DNA of 49,889 nt from Candidatus Poribacteria bacterium (GTDB lineage Bacteria > Poribacteria > WGA-4E > WGA-3G): the NCBI GenBank assembly GCA_022828145.1, contig JAJEJA010000044.1, positions 1-49,889 of the forward strand, given 5' to 3'. Positions 32,918-42,239 of this stretch are shown piece after piece (within the stretch, counting starts at the first letter, position 1; each line of letters opens with the position of its first letter). Below the pieces are notes generated by a model. The model was not told where the DNA came from. It searched no databases and saw only the letters and a list, made by a program, of their open reading frames with translations. Made by a program: the position numbers and the translations under genes.

Positions 32918-35767
32918 TTAGACAGATTGCGACCTTTTCTTCGCAGCTAATAGACGTGTCATCGTTCCAACTTGAGATTGACTAATTGTATTGTCTACTT
33001 CATCTCTATCTGAAGACTGTTGTCTTGGAGATGCGATTTCAACGTTGGTAAGAACCCCGTCTTTGATTTCCGTATCAGTATCGGTTTTCTTCTGTGTAAG
33101 CTGGGTTAAGGCTTCAGGAATGACCGCTTCAACACTATGGTCAATTAAACTCCCCCGTAGGTGTGCTTTGAGTTCTGCAAAATATCCGCTTGCTATACTA
33201 AACCGTCTGAGTATCATTTCCAAAACGAACAGTATAGCAGCTATGATCAGTAATGCTTGAAACAGCGACACACGTCTTTCAATAAGTTTCCCACCAGGGT
33301 GCGTTATCTGAGCAATTGTCGGTTGATAAAGTCCGTCTGTTTCTTGTGAGAGTTTCTTTAATAGATCTGTGTTAACATCAAATACCGCATACTCCGCAGG
33401 ATAGGAGCGTGACAGTGTTACAGTCAGTGGTGTTTCGGACACTGAATTTTCAGTTCCAACTTGCTTCGCTGTGATGATATAAGTGCCGCTCTCATGCAGC
33501 TGAAATGAACCGATAAATCGGTTAGCAGCATCTTGTGTGATGTCTACCGTCTGTCCAGTACCATTTGGACCCGCAACTTGTACAACGAAAGATACAGGAG
33601 ATAGACCTTTAGTATCTATCCTTATTTCACCTCTACTATTGCGTTGCAGGACACTTAAGTCAAAATCCACATCTGTGTTTTCAGTCGGTAATGTCCAATT
33701 AACGACTTGTCCCCAAAATTTACTGAAGTGAGTCCACGGAATCCAATCCTTACCCCAGGCAGGTTTTACATCCGAAGTCCATGCAACAGATTTTCCGAAT
33801 CCGTAACGCCAACCCGCAAGAATCGGATCATTCTTATGGGAACTTATCAACACTTGTGCAGTCGGTTTTTCTGATGTTGCAACATATCCATATAGTCTTG
33901 GCAGATTGTTAATGCCATCTAATATAAGTGAAGTCGGACTTAAGACTTCTGGTTGAAATTCTTCTTGCACAATATAATTATGTGTTTCTCGGACAGCATC
34001 CATGAGAACCCTCGGTAAATTCTGAATGTCTTGCACCGCAATAGCCTGCCCTTCCCCCATATCTGCGATTTCCTTTAGCAACCCAGTATCCGCGTCTCCA
34101 ATTGCGATTGTCGTAATACCAACTTTTGCATCAGCTGCATCTCTCGCCAACTTTATAATGTCGGCACGTTTCCCAGTAGATTTACCGTCCGATAGCAATA
34201 TAATGTGTTTTCTTTTCACATCCGCAGTTTCATGCATCTGAATTGCGGTTTTAATGGCATCCGACATTGCAGCTGTTCCGCCAGTAGGTTTGAGGCTACC
34301 AACACGTTTAATCAATCTATTATGATCAGAAGTTAGCGATGATATTACATGGGTATTAACGTCAAAACTTATGATAGCAGCCTGATCCGCTTCATCTAAA
34401 TTGCCAATTCCTGCCCTGATCGCATCCATAGCAATGGAAATCTTACGTTTATCACCAATGTAGTTTGCCATGCTACCCGATGTATCAATCACGAAAACAA
34501 GTGCTACAGAGTCTTTTCGTTCACGCGGTGTCATGTCTACCGGTAATATGCGTTCAAAGACCGTGTCTGTATACCCACCAGCACCGAAAGCACTGTCTCC
34601 TCCAATAACGACCAATCCATGTCCGAGGTCTCGAACAGCCGACTCAATCATTTTCTGCTGTGTATCCGTAACCATATCGGCAGATATATTACTCAAGATC
34701 ATCACATCAAATTGTTGAAACGAAACTAAATCTGATGGTATATCAGCAGCATGGATTACCTCAACCCCGAAACCGCTCTCTTCAAGGACCTCCTGTATAT
34801 TATCGGCATGTTTCAAATCGCTATCTGCATATAGGATATGTGGTTTATCTTGGACTTGAACAATCCCGAATGCCTCATTATTTTCAATTATCTCATCATT
34901 GATGTTTAGCTTTAAATGGTATGTATGTGTGCGTCCCAAGTTATAATAGACGTCCGTCACCTGTTGTGTAGGAAGGGGGATTACATTTCTTCCTTTTTTA
35001 AGAGAAAACTCCAAATCGGGGACTGGAATACCGTTGTGGTATAGTGTGGCTTTTAGGTTTGGGATTGTTTCATCAGACTGGATGATTGCCTGTATCTGAA
35101 AACGTTGTCCCTTTCTAACCTTGTCTGGTAGCTGGAGATCTAACACCTGAATTATATCTTGTGTAGACTGAAGTGGTATGGTCATTATCTCTATATCATT
35201 CGCTGAAAAGAATAGGAGAAACTCTGATATTGGAATGCTTCCTGCATTATGTTGTCCATCACCAAATAACACAATTCGGCGATGATAGTTGTCTGGTAAA
35301 TGTTCAATAGACCTTTTGAGGGCAGAAACAATATCTGTGCTATCCAGTTGACCAGATATGTCTGTCAGTATAGATGTTATGGGATGTCGTTTGTCAGTTT
35401 CAACCGACGGTTTCCCCATCGGAATTAAGACAAACGGTTCCGCTGCGAAACCTATCACAGCGAATTGATCTGTGGGTTTCAATTTAGCGATAGCAGCGTT
35501 GATCTGCTCAACCGCTATTTCGCGTTGAGATTCTGCAACACTATCAGACATATCAAGGAGAAACACGATAGCAAGCCGTTTTTCGCTGTGTGCGCGTTGT
35601 AGATTTGCTAAGGCAAGAATTGCACATATTATCGCAAGGCATCTCATGAGAAAAGTTGTCACTTTTCGCCATCTTGATGCAACCACGTATGTGCGTAACT
35701 GAATAATCACTACCAGGGGAATGATTAGAAGCAGGATCAGGTAGAGTGGGGTCTCAATATCAAACAT
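32918..35767 (-). CDS. Large membrane protein with two vWA domains
   Basis: 949 residues. Two N-terminal membrane segments (LILLLIIPLVVII; FLMRCLAIICAILALANLQ) precede a first vWA-like domain with IVFLLDMSDSV (MIDAS-like). A beta-sandwich/carrier region follows, then a GATase1-like segment (GLVVIGGDSAFGAGGY), and a second vWA domain with an intact MIDAS, FVIDTSGSMA (near residue 425). A third membrane segment (ALLIIAAILFVLEMIL) is near the C-terminus. This resembles BatA/YfbK-like and glutamine amidotransferase-like vWA proteins of Planctomycetes-type bacteria. The start codon lies in a 17-bp tandem duplication, and a remnant of the former upstream gene ends just before it. Confidence 0.85.
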   Translation of the reverse strand: MFDIETPLYLILLLIIPLVVIIQLRTYVVASRWRKVTTFLMRCLAIICAILALANLQRAHSEKRLAIVFLLDMSDSVAESQREIAVEQINAAIAKLKPTDQFAVIGFAAEPFVLIPMGKPSVETDKRHPITSILTDISGQLDSTDIVSALKRSIEHLPDNYHRRIVLFGDGQHNAGSIPISEFLLFFSANDIEIMTIPLQSTQDIIQVLDLQLPDKVRKGQRFQIQAIIQSDETIPNLKATLYHNGIPVPDLEFSLKKGRNVIPLPTQQVTDVYYNLGRTHTYHLKLNINDEIIENNEAFGIVQVQDKPHILYADSDLKHADNIQEVLEESGFGVEVIHAADIPSDLVSFQQFDVMILSNISADMVTDTQQKMIESAVRDLGHGLVVIGGDSAFGAGGYTDTVFERILPVDMTPRERKDSVALVFVIDTSGSMANYIGDKRKISIAMDAIRAGIGNLDEADQAAIISFDVNTHVISSLTSDHNRLIKRVGSLKPTGGTAAMSDAIKTAIQMHETADVKRKHIILLSDGKSTGKRADIIKLARDAADAKVGITTIAIGDADTGLLKEIADMGEGQAIAVQDIQNLPRVLMDAVRETHNYIVQEEFQPEVLSPTSLILDGINNLPRLYGYVATSEKPTAQVLISSHKNDPILAGWRYGFGKSVAWTSDVKPAWGKDWIPWTHFSKFWGQVVNWTLPTENTDVDFDLSVLQRNSRGEIRIDTKGLSPVSFVVQVAGPNGTGQTVDITQDAANRFIGSFQLHESGTYIITAKQVGTENSVSETPLTVTLSRSYPAEYAVFDVNTDLLKKLSQETDGLYQPTIAQITHPGGKLIERRVSLFQALLIIAAILFVLEMILRRFSIASGYFAELKAHLRGSLIDHSVEAVIPEALTQLTQKKTDTDTEIKDGVLTNVEIASPRQQSSDRDEVDNTISQSQVGTMTRLLAAKKRSQSV

Positions 35768-35776
35768 CTGCTTTTA

Positions 35777-35845
35777 TCAAACATCTGCTTTAAGGCGTTT
35801 AAGTTCTTCCAATGCCTTTTTCTGCATCGTTTCATCTCCCAGCAT
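35777..35845 (-). pseudogene. C-terminal remnant of a gene once overlapping the vWA gene
   Basis: 22 codons read MLGDETMQKKALEELKRLKADV and then TGA, ending 9 bp before the vWA start codon; the open frame extends slightly upstream (HYPFL). The composition looks like coding sequence, the tail of a larger protein. A 17-bp tandem duplication (35759-35775 and 35776-35792) contains both this stop and the vWA ATG, implying that the two genes originally overlapped within ATGTTTGA. The N-terminal part is missing. Confidence 0.45.
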
Positions 35846-35869
35846 CAAGAAAGGATAATGTGTTAGGTT

Positions 35870-35989
35870 AAGTATACAATTAAAGACCCGGTAGGTGCGG
35901 TTTCCTAACCAATGCAGAATACCAAACGCGTATTCTGCCGAATACGAAAATTTGATTTATCAAACTCCCGTTAAAGTATACAATTAAAG
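35870..35989. mobile_element. 88-bp repeat flanked by 16-bp direct repeats (family E)
   Basis: AAGTATACAATTAAAG occurs at 35870-35885 and again at 35974-35989, bracketing an 88-bp insert. The insert's left 50 bp match the family E element at 26456-26505 (49 of 50, inverted). Its right end ATCAAACTCCCGTT resembles the family C terminal repeat. The 16-bp direct repeat looks like an unusually long target duplication. Confidence 0.7.
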
Positions 35990-36000
35990 CGATTCCGATG

Positions 36001-36909
36001 TCAAGATGGTACCAGAACCTTCAATCCATGCTTAATTATCTCAATGGTTGCCGGAGTTTCACACATCGGTTCACCATCAGCGAACAGCATGACAGGCGGA
36101 TCAGAGGTAATCTTCAAACTACGGGTCTGACTGATTTCAACAGCCGGATGATTCACGTGACCACCCCAGAATAAAGTAACCATCAATCGTAGTATCGTAA
36201 AGGAGGGTAATGGACGAATGACACATACATCAAATAAGCCATCGTCATGAACTGCATCAGGTACAATCTTAAATCCCCCACCATAACTGTTTGTATTTCC
36301 TGTCGCTGCAAGTAATATTTCACCTTGATATGAACCGAAATCCCCTTCTATTTGCACAGAAGGACTCTTGTAATGGAACAGTGTGACAACAGCCGCATAG
36401 AGATAGGATGCTGTCCCGGAGATTTTTATGCCGAGGAACGTTTCCCGTTCAGCACCACGACGACTTACCTCTGTATCGTAACCGCAAGTCGCTATCGTTG
36501 TGAAATAGTGTTCACTACCCTTATCAGAACGTACATATCCTAAGTCTATACATTTTTCAGTACCGTCAAAAAGTGTATCCACTGCCTTTTCAATTTTTCG
36601 GGGTACTCCAATAGCAGACGCTAAATCATTACCACGACCACACGGAATTATACTTAGGGTCACATCAGGAACAGTTGCAATTCCATTGACGACTTCGTGA
36701 AGTGTGCCATCTCCGCCGCACACAATTACCCATTTAATACCATCTGATGCAGCTACTTCCGCAAAATCTTTCGCATCACCACTACCTGTCGTAAACTTAA
36801 TCTGTCCTTTACGACCTGAATCCATGAGCAGATTCTGAGTACGTTCAGCGACGATTTCTGCTTTTCCTTTACCAGATATGGGATTAGCAATGAGAATATA
36901 ATCATCCAT
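36001..36909 (-). CDS. Diacylglycerol kinase-family lipid kinase
   Basis: 302 residues of the DAGK/LCB5/YegS family, which phosphorylate lipids with ATP. The N-terminal ANPISGKGKA and the nucleotide-binding VCGGDGTLHEVVNG motif are diagnostic. IIPCGRGNDLASAIG and DLGYVRSDKG follow, with the beta-sandwich C-terminal domain containing DAVHDDGLFDVCVI and PVMLFADGEP. The gene starts 16 bp after the protease gene's stop, on the same strand, so it is likely its downstream partner in one transcript. Substrate (diacylglycerol, undecaprenol or other lipid) unknown. Confidence 0.9.
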   Translation of the reverse strand: MDDYILIANPISGKGKAEIVAERTQNLLMDSGRKGQIKFTTGSGDAKDFAEVAASDGIKWVIVCGGDGTLHEVVNGIATVPDVTLSIIPCGRGNDLASAIGVPRKIEKAVDTLFDGTEKCIDLGYVRSDKGSEHYFTTIATCGYDTEVSRRGAERETFLGIKISGTASYLYAAVVTLFHYKSPSVQIEGDFGSYQGEILLAATGNTNSYGGGFKIVPDAVHDDGLFDVCVIRPLPSFTILRLMVTLFWGGHVNHPAVEISQTRSLKITSDPPVMLFADGEPMCETPATIEIIKHGLKVLVPS

Positions 36910-36925
36910 AATGCAATGTCCAGTC

Positions 36926-39900
36926 CTATTTTATCACAGCAATCTTCCCAACTTTTCTTTTTGATTCATACTCAAGCATATAGATATAGATTCCAGTAGC
37001 AATGTCCCCTATATCACCATTTGTTAACCACCACATTTTACTATTACCATCACTTTCGGTTACGTTTAGATTCTCAAGCAACTCTCCTCGCTGCGTAAAA
37101 AGCTTAATGCTTGTACCGACTGGCACGTAATCAAAGGTAATCGCTCCCTTGTCAGATAGATTTGGTCGAACTGGATTTGGAAAAACACGCAACTTTGTGA
37201 AATCCTTGACCCCTTTATTAATAGCAGACTCGGCTGGACTATAGTTAATTTCAACAGAACTCACTGCTGAACTGATCCTGTTCTCATCCGTATCTACTAC
37301 ATCAGAAATCACGATTTCATATACATCTGTATCCATGTCAATCAGTGTTTGCAGACTCGGCGAATCAAACCCCAAGAGCACGCGTGTTCCCATTCTATCA
37401 CGAATTGCCGATTGCGGTTGTAATTGAAAATTTGACTTGGCATTAAGTTGATTCGGTAACCTTAATATATAACGTTGTTCGTTCCCTATTGATAACCCCA
37501 TCTGTCTATCATAAGTGATAATAATCCAATTGGGTTGCTGAAATACAGTGCTAAGGACTTTTGGTGTTGGTCGTGGCGTTGCAGAAACTGCTTTACTTCG
37601 TTTGGCTTCCCCCGTCTCACTCGTAGCAGAAATTGCATACCAATACGTCCTATCTGTCTCAACACTTCTATCAAGATATACCTTTTCGGTAAGACCTTGT
37701 GCTGTTACCTTATAATCACTCTCAATCGGTTCTTCATTTTTTGAGCCAAGCGCACGATACACCGTAAAAACTGCGTTCACATTCCCCTGCTTAGGCGCGT
37801 CCCAGGTAATCTCAATGGACTCTGATGTGACAGGGGATGCCGAAACGTTCCACGGTCTCAAATTAACGATAGAATGCCTATCCGATGTGCCAACATGAGA
37901 AGTGGCAGATTCAATCATACTGAATCTGTCTTCTGAATTAACGAAAAGCTCCTGAAAACCGTTGTTATTCATATCTGCGCTCAAGAGCGTCGATGTTTCA
38001 TCAACTTCTTGGTGATACATCGGTACGAATGCTGTACCATCCCACTCCATTACATATAAATTCGGAAATGCGATAATAACGAGCTCGTCTAATTCATCAC
38101 CATCTACATCTACAACCTTAACACTATTTCCACTTATCCTATACGGTGAAATCGTCTGTTCCCATATTGCACGATACTTACCCAAATCATAACGAAAAAC
38201 TTGAAACTTCCAGAGCGGAGGTGCAGATGGAACATCAGGCAACGATTCAATTCCGCCTACAACTAATTCAGGTTGTCCATCTCCATTCAGATCACCTGAG
38301 GATAAGTGTAGTAACGTATCAACATTAAGTTCGCCCAATGTCATTGCTGGCAAAGACAAACGGTATTGGTCATCGGCTATTGCAGAATAGACAAATAGTT
38401 CACCTTCACTATCACCGACGACTAAATCTAATACCCCATCAGAATTGAAATCATCAATAGCAAAATCCTTACTATAGATGTTTTTCCCCTCCGATACATT
38501 GGGGAGCTCTGCCGTTCTGCTATACGCGTTATCTCCTATGCTTTCAAAAATAAGAATTCTATTGTTGTTATTATCTGTTCCAACAATTTCCGTTTTACCA
38601 TCACCATCTAAATCGACGATCACGCCACCTGACAGATACGGATTCACCCATATTACTTTGGAAGGATATCCATCTACTGTCATACTTTCTATGAGATAGG
38701 TCTGCTTTTTATCATAAACCAGAATCTCAAGCAAACCGTCATTATCTGTATCTCCAACTGTCTTCGGTATCAATGTATTCAAATCTATGTCATAGTCTGC
38801 CCAGTTAGTTGAATCCAGAACATGAGCCTTGATATATTTTCCAGTTGGTGATCGCTCATATATCGCTGGCATATCTGACGTTAATTCATTGTCGGGACTA
38901 TCTGTTAACGACCTACCGATAATTTCGTACAGTCCATCTTTATCAAAGTCTGTAGAAATATCCGCAATTTGAAGTGGTACAGAAAGGAGAGGCGTCTCAA
39001 CGAATCCGTGCGGGGATATAGTACTGTCAACAACCTCTATCTCATAGTATTTCCCGTTGTTATTATCAACCGATTTTAGACCCACACTGTTCTGTACTTC
39101 AATATAGAATTGGTATTTACCTGTTCCTAACCCGAGAGAGAAGACATGTTCTTTACTAAGTCCACTCTCCTTTACAGAAGCAAAACGATCAACTTCACCC
39201 TGAAGTCGATAGTAGAATGTTCCTTGCGTGAAATCATCTGTTGCCCAACTGATAATCGTGTTAGATTGATTCTTATACAACGTTTCTTTAGCAGTTATAG
39301 AATATATCTTTGCTGGAGAACGATCAATCGTAAGCACGACTTGGTCGTGTGTCTGTGAGCCATCTCTTCCTGTAACTTCAAGACGGACAGTATAGACACC
39401 TTCTGCGATCCCATCTTGAAAGTCTATGGTGTCCCAAACGAATAACGTTTCTGAACTTTTCTGTTGAGACACAGGTTCATTAATTGGGAGGAAAGTAGTG
39501 GGAGTAGATGAAGTACCATATAACAACTGCCAAGATTTAAACTTATACCCACCCGCAGTACCGATAAATTTGATGTTGTTGGCGATAGAAGAAGAGCCGC
39601 CGCTATGTGTTTCAGGTGCTAATATTCTTGCCTGCAACGCGCTGCTTGCTAACAAAGCTCTATATGCATTTACAGTGCCAGCCCCAACAAACTTTGGCTC
39701 AGGTAAATCGCTATCTTCTTCGGAGACAGTATCAGCAGTGTTTATGAGTATCTGTCGTATCTCTTCGTGCGTGAGTGCTGGTCTCTTTGACAACATCAAC
39801 GCTGCAAGACCAGCGATATGCGGTGCCGCCATTGATGTCCCAGTAAGTATGCGATAACCGTTGTCAATCTGCGTACTGATGATGCCGTTTCCCGGTGCAC

Positions 39901-41041
39901 CTATATCAACCGACGCTCCGTAATTAGAACGGTAGAAACGTTGTTGAAATTGATTAGTAGAAGCAACAGCGATAACTTTTCTGTATGCAGCAGGAAAAAT
40001 GCTGTCAGATTCATTTGAATTTCCCGATGCCCCAATCAAAACAACCCCACGTGCATAAGCGTATTCTAACGCATCTCGAATGACAAACGATTGTTGTTGA
40101 CTTCCCCAACTCATGTTGATGATATCTGCTCCATTGTCTGCTGCATACACAATAGCCGCTGCCGAATCATCATCCTGCATACGGGAACCACCCCCAAGTG
40201 ATAGACCCGCCCGTACTGCCATCAGAGAACAACTCCAAGCAACACCTGCAATACCTATGCCGTTATCTGGCTCCGCACCAGCGATACCAGCAACATGCGT
40301 ACCATGACCAGATTCATCAATCGGCTCATTATCACCTTCTATAAAATCACCTTCCGCTTGAAGGTTAGGTGCATCCGTAAAATCCCACCCATATACATCA
40401 TCCACATAACCGTTTTCATCATCATCTATCTCGTTATCAGGAATTTCGTCCTGATTCACCCATATTTTATTCGCGAGATCATCGTGCCTATAGTCAATTC
40501 CAGAATCAACGATAGCGATGATAACGTCTTTATCACCCTTCTCAATTCTCCACGCTTCTGGCAATGCCATTGCAGGTAGGCTCCACTGTTCAGCATATTT
40601 CGGATCGTTAGGGACAATTCCATCAGCTAAAGTAGGACGGAGAAAATTCAACGATACAGCTTCTATATAATCGCTATTGCCAAATGTCGTTTTTAATACT
40701 GGGAGATCCGCAAGCAAGGAAAACCTAAGAAGATAGGTACGGTTTATATTGGAATGGATAGTGGACAATCTGCTTTTAAGATGCCTCTTAGATGGAATCG
40801 CGCGTTTGTAAGAGGTGACGTCCTGTTCTGCAAAGAAGAGAGCTACTGCTGAATCTGATTTCAGATTATCCAAATCCGCTGACGCTTCCGGTGTAAGACG
40901 GACAAGTAATTCACCTGGCGTAAAATCTGGAGGTGTAGCATTAACCACGATACAGCAAAAATGGATTAAGAAAGCAATCAGGAAGAGATATATAGGTGTA
41001 GTAATAGTTTTAGTATTAAAAAAGGGAGTTTGCTGATTCAT
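36926..41041 (-). CDS. Secreted subtilisin-like protease with FG-GAP repeats
   Basis: About 1371 residues. Signal segment (YLFLIAFLIHFCCIVVNA), an I9-like propeptide (PGELLVRLTPEA) and an S8 peptidase domain with intact triad: D in IAIVDSGIDY (near 180), H in SGHGTHVAGI (near 250) and S in GTSMAAPHIAG (near 404). Then beta domains, seven FG-GAP/calcium-binding type repeats (DFDKDGLYEI, DTDNDGLLEI, DLDGDGKTEI and others), a fibronectin type III domain (SIEITWDAPKQG), and a C-terminal FPNPVRP...IKLFTQRGE...GIYIYML...KVGKIAVIK region like FlgD-Ig/type IX sorting domains. ATG 41041 is preferred to TTG 41047. The export route suggested by the C-terminus is not proven. Confidence 0.92.
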   Translation of the reverse strand: MNQQTPFFNTKTITTPIYLFLIAFLIHFCCIVVNATPPDFTPGELLVRLTPEASADLDNLKSDSAVALFFAEQDVTSYKRAIPSKRHLKSRLSTIHSNINRTYLLRFSLLADLPVLKTTFGNSDYIEAVSLNFLRPTLADGIVPNDPKYAEQWSLPAMALPEAWRIEKGDKDVIIAIVDSGIDYRHDDLANKIWVNQDEIPDNEIDDDENGYVDDVYGWDFTDAPNLQAEGDFIEGDNEPIDESGHGTHVAGIAGAEPDNGIGIAGVAWSCSLMAVRAGLSLGGGSRMQDDDSAAAIVYAADNGADIINMSWGSQQQSFVIRDALEYAYARGVVLIGASGNSNESDSIFPAAYRKVIAVASTNQFQQRFYRSNYGASVDIGAPGNGIISTQIDNGYRILTGTSMAAPHIAGLAALMLSKRPALTHEEIRQILINTADTVSEEDSDLPEPKFVGAGTVNAYRALLASSALQARILAPETHSGGSSSIANNIKFIGTAGGYKFKSWQLLYGTSSTPTTFLPINEPVSQQKSSETLFVWDTIDFQDGIAEGVYTVRLEVTGRDGSQTHDQVVLTIDRSPAKIYSITAKETLYKNQSNTIISWATDDFTQGTFYYRLQGEVDRFASVKESGLSKEHVFSLGLGTGKYQFYIEVQNSVGLKSVDNNNGKYYEIEVVDSTISPHGFVETPLLSVPLQIADISTDFDKDGLYEIIGRSLTDSPDNELTSDMPAIYERSPTGKYIKAHVLDSTNWADYDIDLNTLIPKTVGDTDNDGLLEILVYDKKQTYLIESMTVDGYPSKVIWVNPYLSGGVIVDLDGDGKTEIVGTDNNNNRILIFESIGDNAYSRTAELPNVSEGKNIYSKDFAIDDFNSDGVLDLVVGDSEGELFVYSAIADDQYRLSLPAMTLGELNVDTLLHLSSGDLNGDGQPELVVGGIESLPDVPSAPPLWKFQVFRYDLGKYRAIWEQTISPYRISGNSVKVVDVDGDELDELVIIAFPNLYVMEWDGTAFVPMYHQEVDETSTLLSADMNNNGFQELFVNSEDRFSMIESATSHVGTSDRHSIVNLRPWNVSASPVTSESIEITWDAPKQGNVNAVFTVYRALGSKNEEPIESDYKVTAQGLTEKVYLDRSVETDRTYWYAISATSETGEAKRSKAVSATPRPTPKVLSTVFQQPNWIIITYDRQMGLSIGNEQRYILRLPNQLNAKSNFQLQPQSAIRDRMGTRVLLGFDSPSLQTLIDMDTDVYEIVISDVVDTDENRISSAVSSVEINYSPAESAINKGVKDFTKLRVFPNPVRPNLSDKGAITFDYVPVGTSIKLFTQRGELLENLNVTESDGNSKMWWLTNGDIGDIATGIYIYMLEYESKRKVGKIAVIK

Positions 41042-41072
41042 ACACAACTGATAGACTTGTTAATTCCTACAT

Positions 41073-41176
41073 GTAGGTCGGGTAGAGCGTTAGCGCCAAT
41101 AAAATATTAACTGGCGACACGTAGGTTTAGATAAAAACTTCCATGTCGGGTTTCGCTAACGCTCTACCCGACCTAC
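41073..41176. repeat. 104-bp hairpin repeat (family A)
   Basis: Ends GTAGGTCGGGTAGAGCG and CGCTCTACCCGACCTAC are inverted copies, and the core GCCAATAAAATATTAACTGG equals that of 16700-16797. It lies in the gap between the protease gene and the gene at 41220. Confidence 0.8.
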
Positions 41177-41219
41177 GAAAAGACAATAATGGTAATTGAT
41201 CAATTAGAAATTGTATTAT

Positions 41220-42224
41220 TTAGTCTGGACTATCCAGTATATCAGGATCGACACCTTTTAATTCATGCCAACGTATATCATGATTGGATCCTTTTAAGAC
41301 GTCTAACACATCTCCCGTCTTGTCATCAATAATCGCAATAGCCAGATTACCCCACCCATGATTATAGAAACTTACTGTCCAGGCAAATCCTTGAAACCAT
41401 GCATATTCACGAATTCCTGTCTGATCAATCAGTTGATTCTTCACCCGCGGATCAGCTTTAGCAATCTGCAATACTTCATCAGCTTCTTTTTTAGTGATAA
41501 CTTGGGAGATGATTTGCTTATGACGTATACTTTTAGCGATGTCCCGGTTTATTGCATCAGGTAATTTTGCATGTGTTCGTTTGGCAAGCGTTCTCAGCAA
41601 GGCAGCATGTTGAAGATATGCATCACGGATTTTCTCATACTTTGTCAACCCATTTTCAACAAGTATCAGATCGTATTGTGCAGCGACCATTTCCGCTGCA
41701 TCCGCTTCAAGGTTGACTACCTTCTTAAAGTCCTTCTTCTGCTCCGCTTGTTCCTGTTGTTCTCGAATGTAGGTTGCATATATACCAAATTCATAGAACC
41801 TATCTGGATAATGTGGTAACCAATGCAGTTTAAACTTGGCGATCTTCTCACGTTCTTTCTTCAGGACAACTGCTTCAGTCTCTGATTTTTCCCAGGCAGC
41901 TTTGGCACGGTTTAGGTGAAAAGTCTGTCGTTCCAGTATCTCTTCTCTCTCCTTTTGCGCACGTTTAATCCACTTCTCGTCGCCACGACGTTTATAGTAT
42001 TTTAGCGAGATGTCATTTAAAGGTACTGAGATTAAAGAATAACATTCCGCAGCCGCTTCGTGCCAAAGCGCAACACGACCATAATCACCCCGTTGTGTAT
42101 AGACTCTGATAAAAATATCCGCATTAGCAGAACCTTCAAAAATAGCATAACACGGTTTGTCATCTATTATAAATGACAATCTGAAAGTTAGCATTACAAT
42201 TACAAGGAACGTGGAAAGTTTCAT
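41220..42224 (-). CDS. Secreted helical protein with possible PepSY-like end
   Basis: About 334 residues with a signal peptide (MKLSTFLVIVMLTFRLSF). The middle is strongly charged and helical, probably coiled coil (RAQKEREEILERQTFHLNRA; REQQEQAEQKKDFKKVV). The last ~80 residues (EADEVLQIAKADPRVKN, WTVSFYNHGWGNLAIAIIDD, TGDVLDVLKG) resemble a PepSY-type alpha/beta module. A GTG at 42236 and ATG at 42230 are alternative starts. It ends the minus-strand cluster that begins with the LamG gene. Function unknown. Confidence 0.6.
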   Translation of the reverse strand: MKLSTFLVIVMLTFRLSFIIDDKPCYAIFEGSANADIFIRVYTQRGDYGRVALWHEAAAECYSLISVPLNDISLKYYKRRGDEKWIKRAQKEREEILERQTFHLNRAKAAWEKSETEAVVLKKEREKIAKFKLHWLPHYPDRFYEFGIYATYIREQQEQAEQKKDFKKVVNLEADAAEMVAAQYDLILVENGLTKYEKIRDAYLQHAALLRTLAKRTHAKLPDAINRDIAKSIRHKQIISQVITKKEADEVLQIAKADPRVKNQLIDQTGIREYAWFQGFAWTVSFYNHGWGNLAIAIIDDKTGDVLDVLKGSNHDIRWHELKGVDPDILDSPD

Positions 42225-42239
42225 TATCATCACCACATA

